Source of the DNA: Thermoplasmata archaeon
GTDB taxonomy: Archaea > Thermoplasmatota > E2 > UBA9212
Direction of reading: 5' to 3'
Length of the DNA stretch: 6,357 nt
Assembly (NCBI GenBank): GCA_013329495.1
Contig: DUKC01000210.1
Coordinates: forward strand, 1 to 6,357
A program made the position numbers and the translations under genes. Under the pieces are notes generated by a model that searched no databases, was not told the origin of the DNA, and saw nothing but the letters and a program-made list of their open reading frames with translations. Positions 5,882 to 6,357 of this stretch are shown here, piece by piece. Position 1 is the stretch's first letter; the number at the start of each line of letters is the position of its first letter.

Positions 5882-5900
5882 ACAACAAAATTTAGAGGAT

Positions 5901-6056
5901 TTAAGAGGCTGTCCGACAAATATTGGAAGTTGAATAATTTTTAGTAAAATGTTCTATAATTAGTTATTTCTTCAGGATGAAGCCAAATTTTTAAGGCTCT
6001 TTATCAATAAGCTTGGAGAATATTTACTGAGGTTGAATTGCGGGACAGCCTCTTAA
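5901..6056. mobile_element. MITE-like element with 14-bp terminal inverted repeats
   Basis: TTAAGAGGCTGTCC (5901-5914) is repeated exactly in inverted orientation as GGACAGCCTCTTAA (6043-6056). If the outer TTAA on each side is a target duplication, the element is 148 bp (5905-6052) with 10-bp perfect ends, and the match continues imperfectly inward (CAA at the same offset). The interior is AT-rich and has no coding frame. This is the form of a miniature inverted-repeat element mobilised by a transposase supplied elsewhere. GAGGCTGTC-like ends and a YTAR target such as TTAA recall IS5-type elements, but that assignment is inference. A Rho-independent bidirectional terminator is unlikely because of the 128-base separation of the arms. 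Confidence 0.7.
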
Positions 6057-6086
6057 AATATTTATTTAGACCACATCACGCGCTTT

Positions 6087-6103
6087 GGACTCGTATTCGA
6101 GCC
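6087..6103. other. Small hairpin between MITE and the right-edge gene
   Basis: GGACTCG and CGAGCC pair around a TATT loop, with one bulged A. It resembles a tRNA T-arm at first sight, but no acceptor, D or anticodon arms can be found around it. It may be the 3' structure of the minus-strand gene's transcript, lying past the T8 tract. Confidence 0.25.
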
Positions 6104-6122
6104 ATGAAATTGCTAAAGAATG

Positions 6123-6130
6123 AAAAAAAA
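6123..6130 (-). terminator. T8 tract ending the right-edge gene
   Basis: Eleven bases after the TAA stop at 6142-6144, the minus strand has eight consecutive T residues, and the stop codon itself lies in an A/T-rich stretch. This fits an archaeal oligo-T terminator. Confidence 0.5.
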
Positions 6131-6141
6131 TCAGAAATTGT

Positions 6142-6357
6142 TTATTTTTTGATTCCCAAAATCTCCTTGAGCCCTAAAACCTTTACGAAGCCCCCGAACT
6201 CATCTGTTTTAGAGATATTGGCTGCAGACTTTTGGACATCTTCGTTGCCAAAGATATCCTTTAAAAAATCGTTAAACTCCTGGCTGGCCGCGATATCAGA
6301 AAAAGATTTTCTAACATTTTTATCAGCAAGCATACCTTCTATGAATTTCTCTGTTTC
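6142..6357 (-). CDS. Unrecognised protein with 26-residue tandem repeats (C-terminal part, cut by edge)
   Basis: Seventy-one residues are visible, ending in GIKK and a TAA stop. The frame is open through the window edge, so the start lies outside; the ATG at 6333 is probably internal, because the repeat pattern begins before it. Three copies of a 26-residue unit can be aligned: visible residues 1-26, 27-52 and 53-71 (partial). Shared positions are E1/E27/E53, F5/F31/F57, V15/V41, K17-S18/K43-S44 and I22/I48. Each unit looks like two short amphipathic helices (for example NVRKSFSDIAAS then QEFNDFLKDI). The composition is charged and soluble, with no membrane segment, Cys or His in the visible part. 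This suggests an alpha-helical repeat or binding protein; I do not recognise the family and infer no function. Confidence 0.7.
   Translation of the reverse strand, partial: ETEKFIEGMLADKNVRKSFSDIAASQEFNDFLKDIFGNEDVQKSAANISKTDEFGGFVKVLGLKEILGIKK

Noticed and set aside
5186..5888. Three minus-strand open frames (92, 92 and 100 codons)
   Set aside because: They are shadows of the HPS-RraA coding sequence with Ser/Pro/Leu-rich composition and no supporting signals.
6087..6103. T-arm-like stem suggesting a tRNA or tRNA fragment
   Set aside because: The loop is not TTCGANNNN, and no matching acceptor, D or anticodon stems occur on either strand nearby.

Overview
The window looks archaeal, most likely from an uncultured euryarchaeote-like lineage. 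The best evidence is the 3-hexulose-6-phosphate synthase/RraA-like fusion at 4522-5817, an architecture I know mainly from archaea. Supporting signs are TATA/BRE-like boxes rather than -35/-10 pairs, oligo-T tracts as likely terminators, and strong GGTGAT or GGAGG ribosome binding sites with some TTG starts. GC content is roughly mid-40s by eye. No rRNA or tRNA is present to settle the taxonomy, and a bacterium is not formally excluded, because four of the lipid genes belong to families best known from bacteria.

Layout. Positions 1-335 (minus) hold the start of an unrecognised reading frame that runs off the left edge and carries one in-frame TAG. Positions 422-4245 (minus) form a tight five-gene operon, transcribed right to left: a short FakA-like DAK2 kinase, a DegV/FakB-like fatty-acid-binding protein, two tandem PlsY-like acyl-phosphate:glycerol-3-phosphate acyltransferases, and a membrane protein of the DGK1/SEC59/VTE5 lipid-kinase family. 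Adjacent genes overlap, abut or sit within 10 bases of one another. Positions 4246-4521 are a divergent intergenic region with candidate promoters for both directions. Positions 4522-5817 (plus) encode the HPS-RraA fusion. The 324-base gap at 5818-6141 holds a hairpin, a roughly 150-bp MITE-like element with perfect 14-bp terminal inverted repeats (5901-6056), a second small hairpin and a T8 tract. Positions 6142-6357 (minus) are the C-terminus of an unrecognised protein built of 26-residue tandem repeats, cut by the right edge.

How the genes may work together. In bacteria, FakB presents a fatty acid to FakA, FakA makes acyl-phosphate, and PlsY transfers the acyl group to glycerol-3-phosphate. 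All three activities are encoded here in one operon, together with a membrane lipid kinase that could phosphorylate diacylglycerol or a polyprenol. If the host is an archaeon, this is a candidate route to ester-linked acyl lipids, or to acylation of another acceptor, in an organism expected to make isoprenoid ethers. Three features argue for a modified system: FakA lacks the usual C-terminal domain, FakB has a charged insertion, and one PlsY copy has drifted motifs. The HPS-RraA gene is a separate unit, probably for ribulose-monophosphate-type pentose synthesis.
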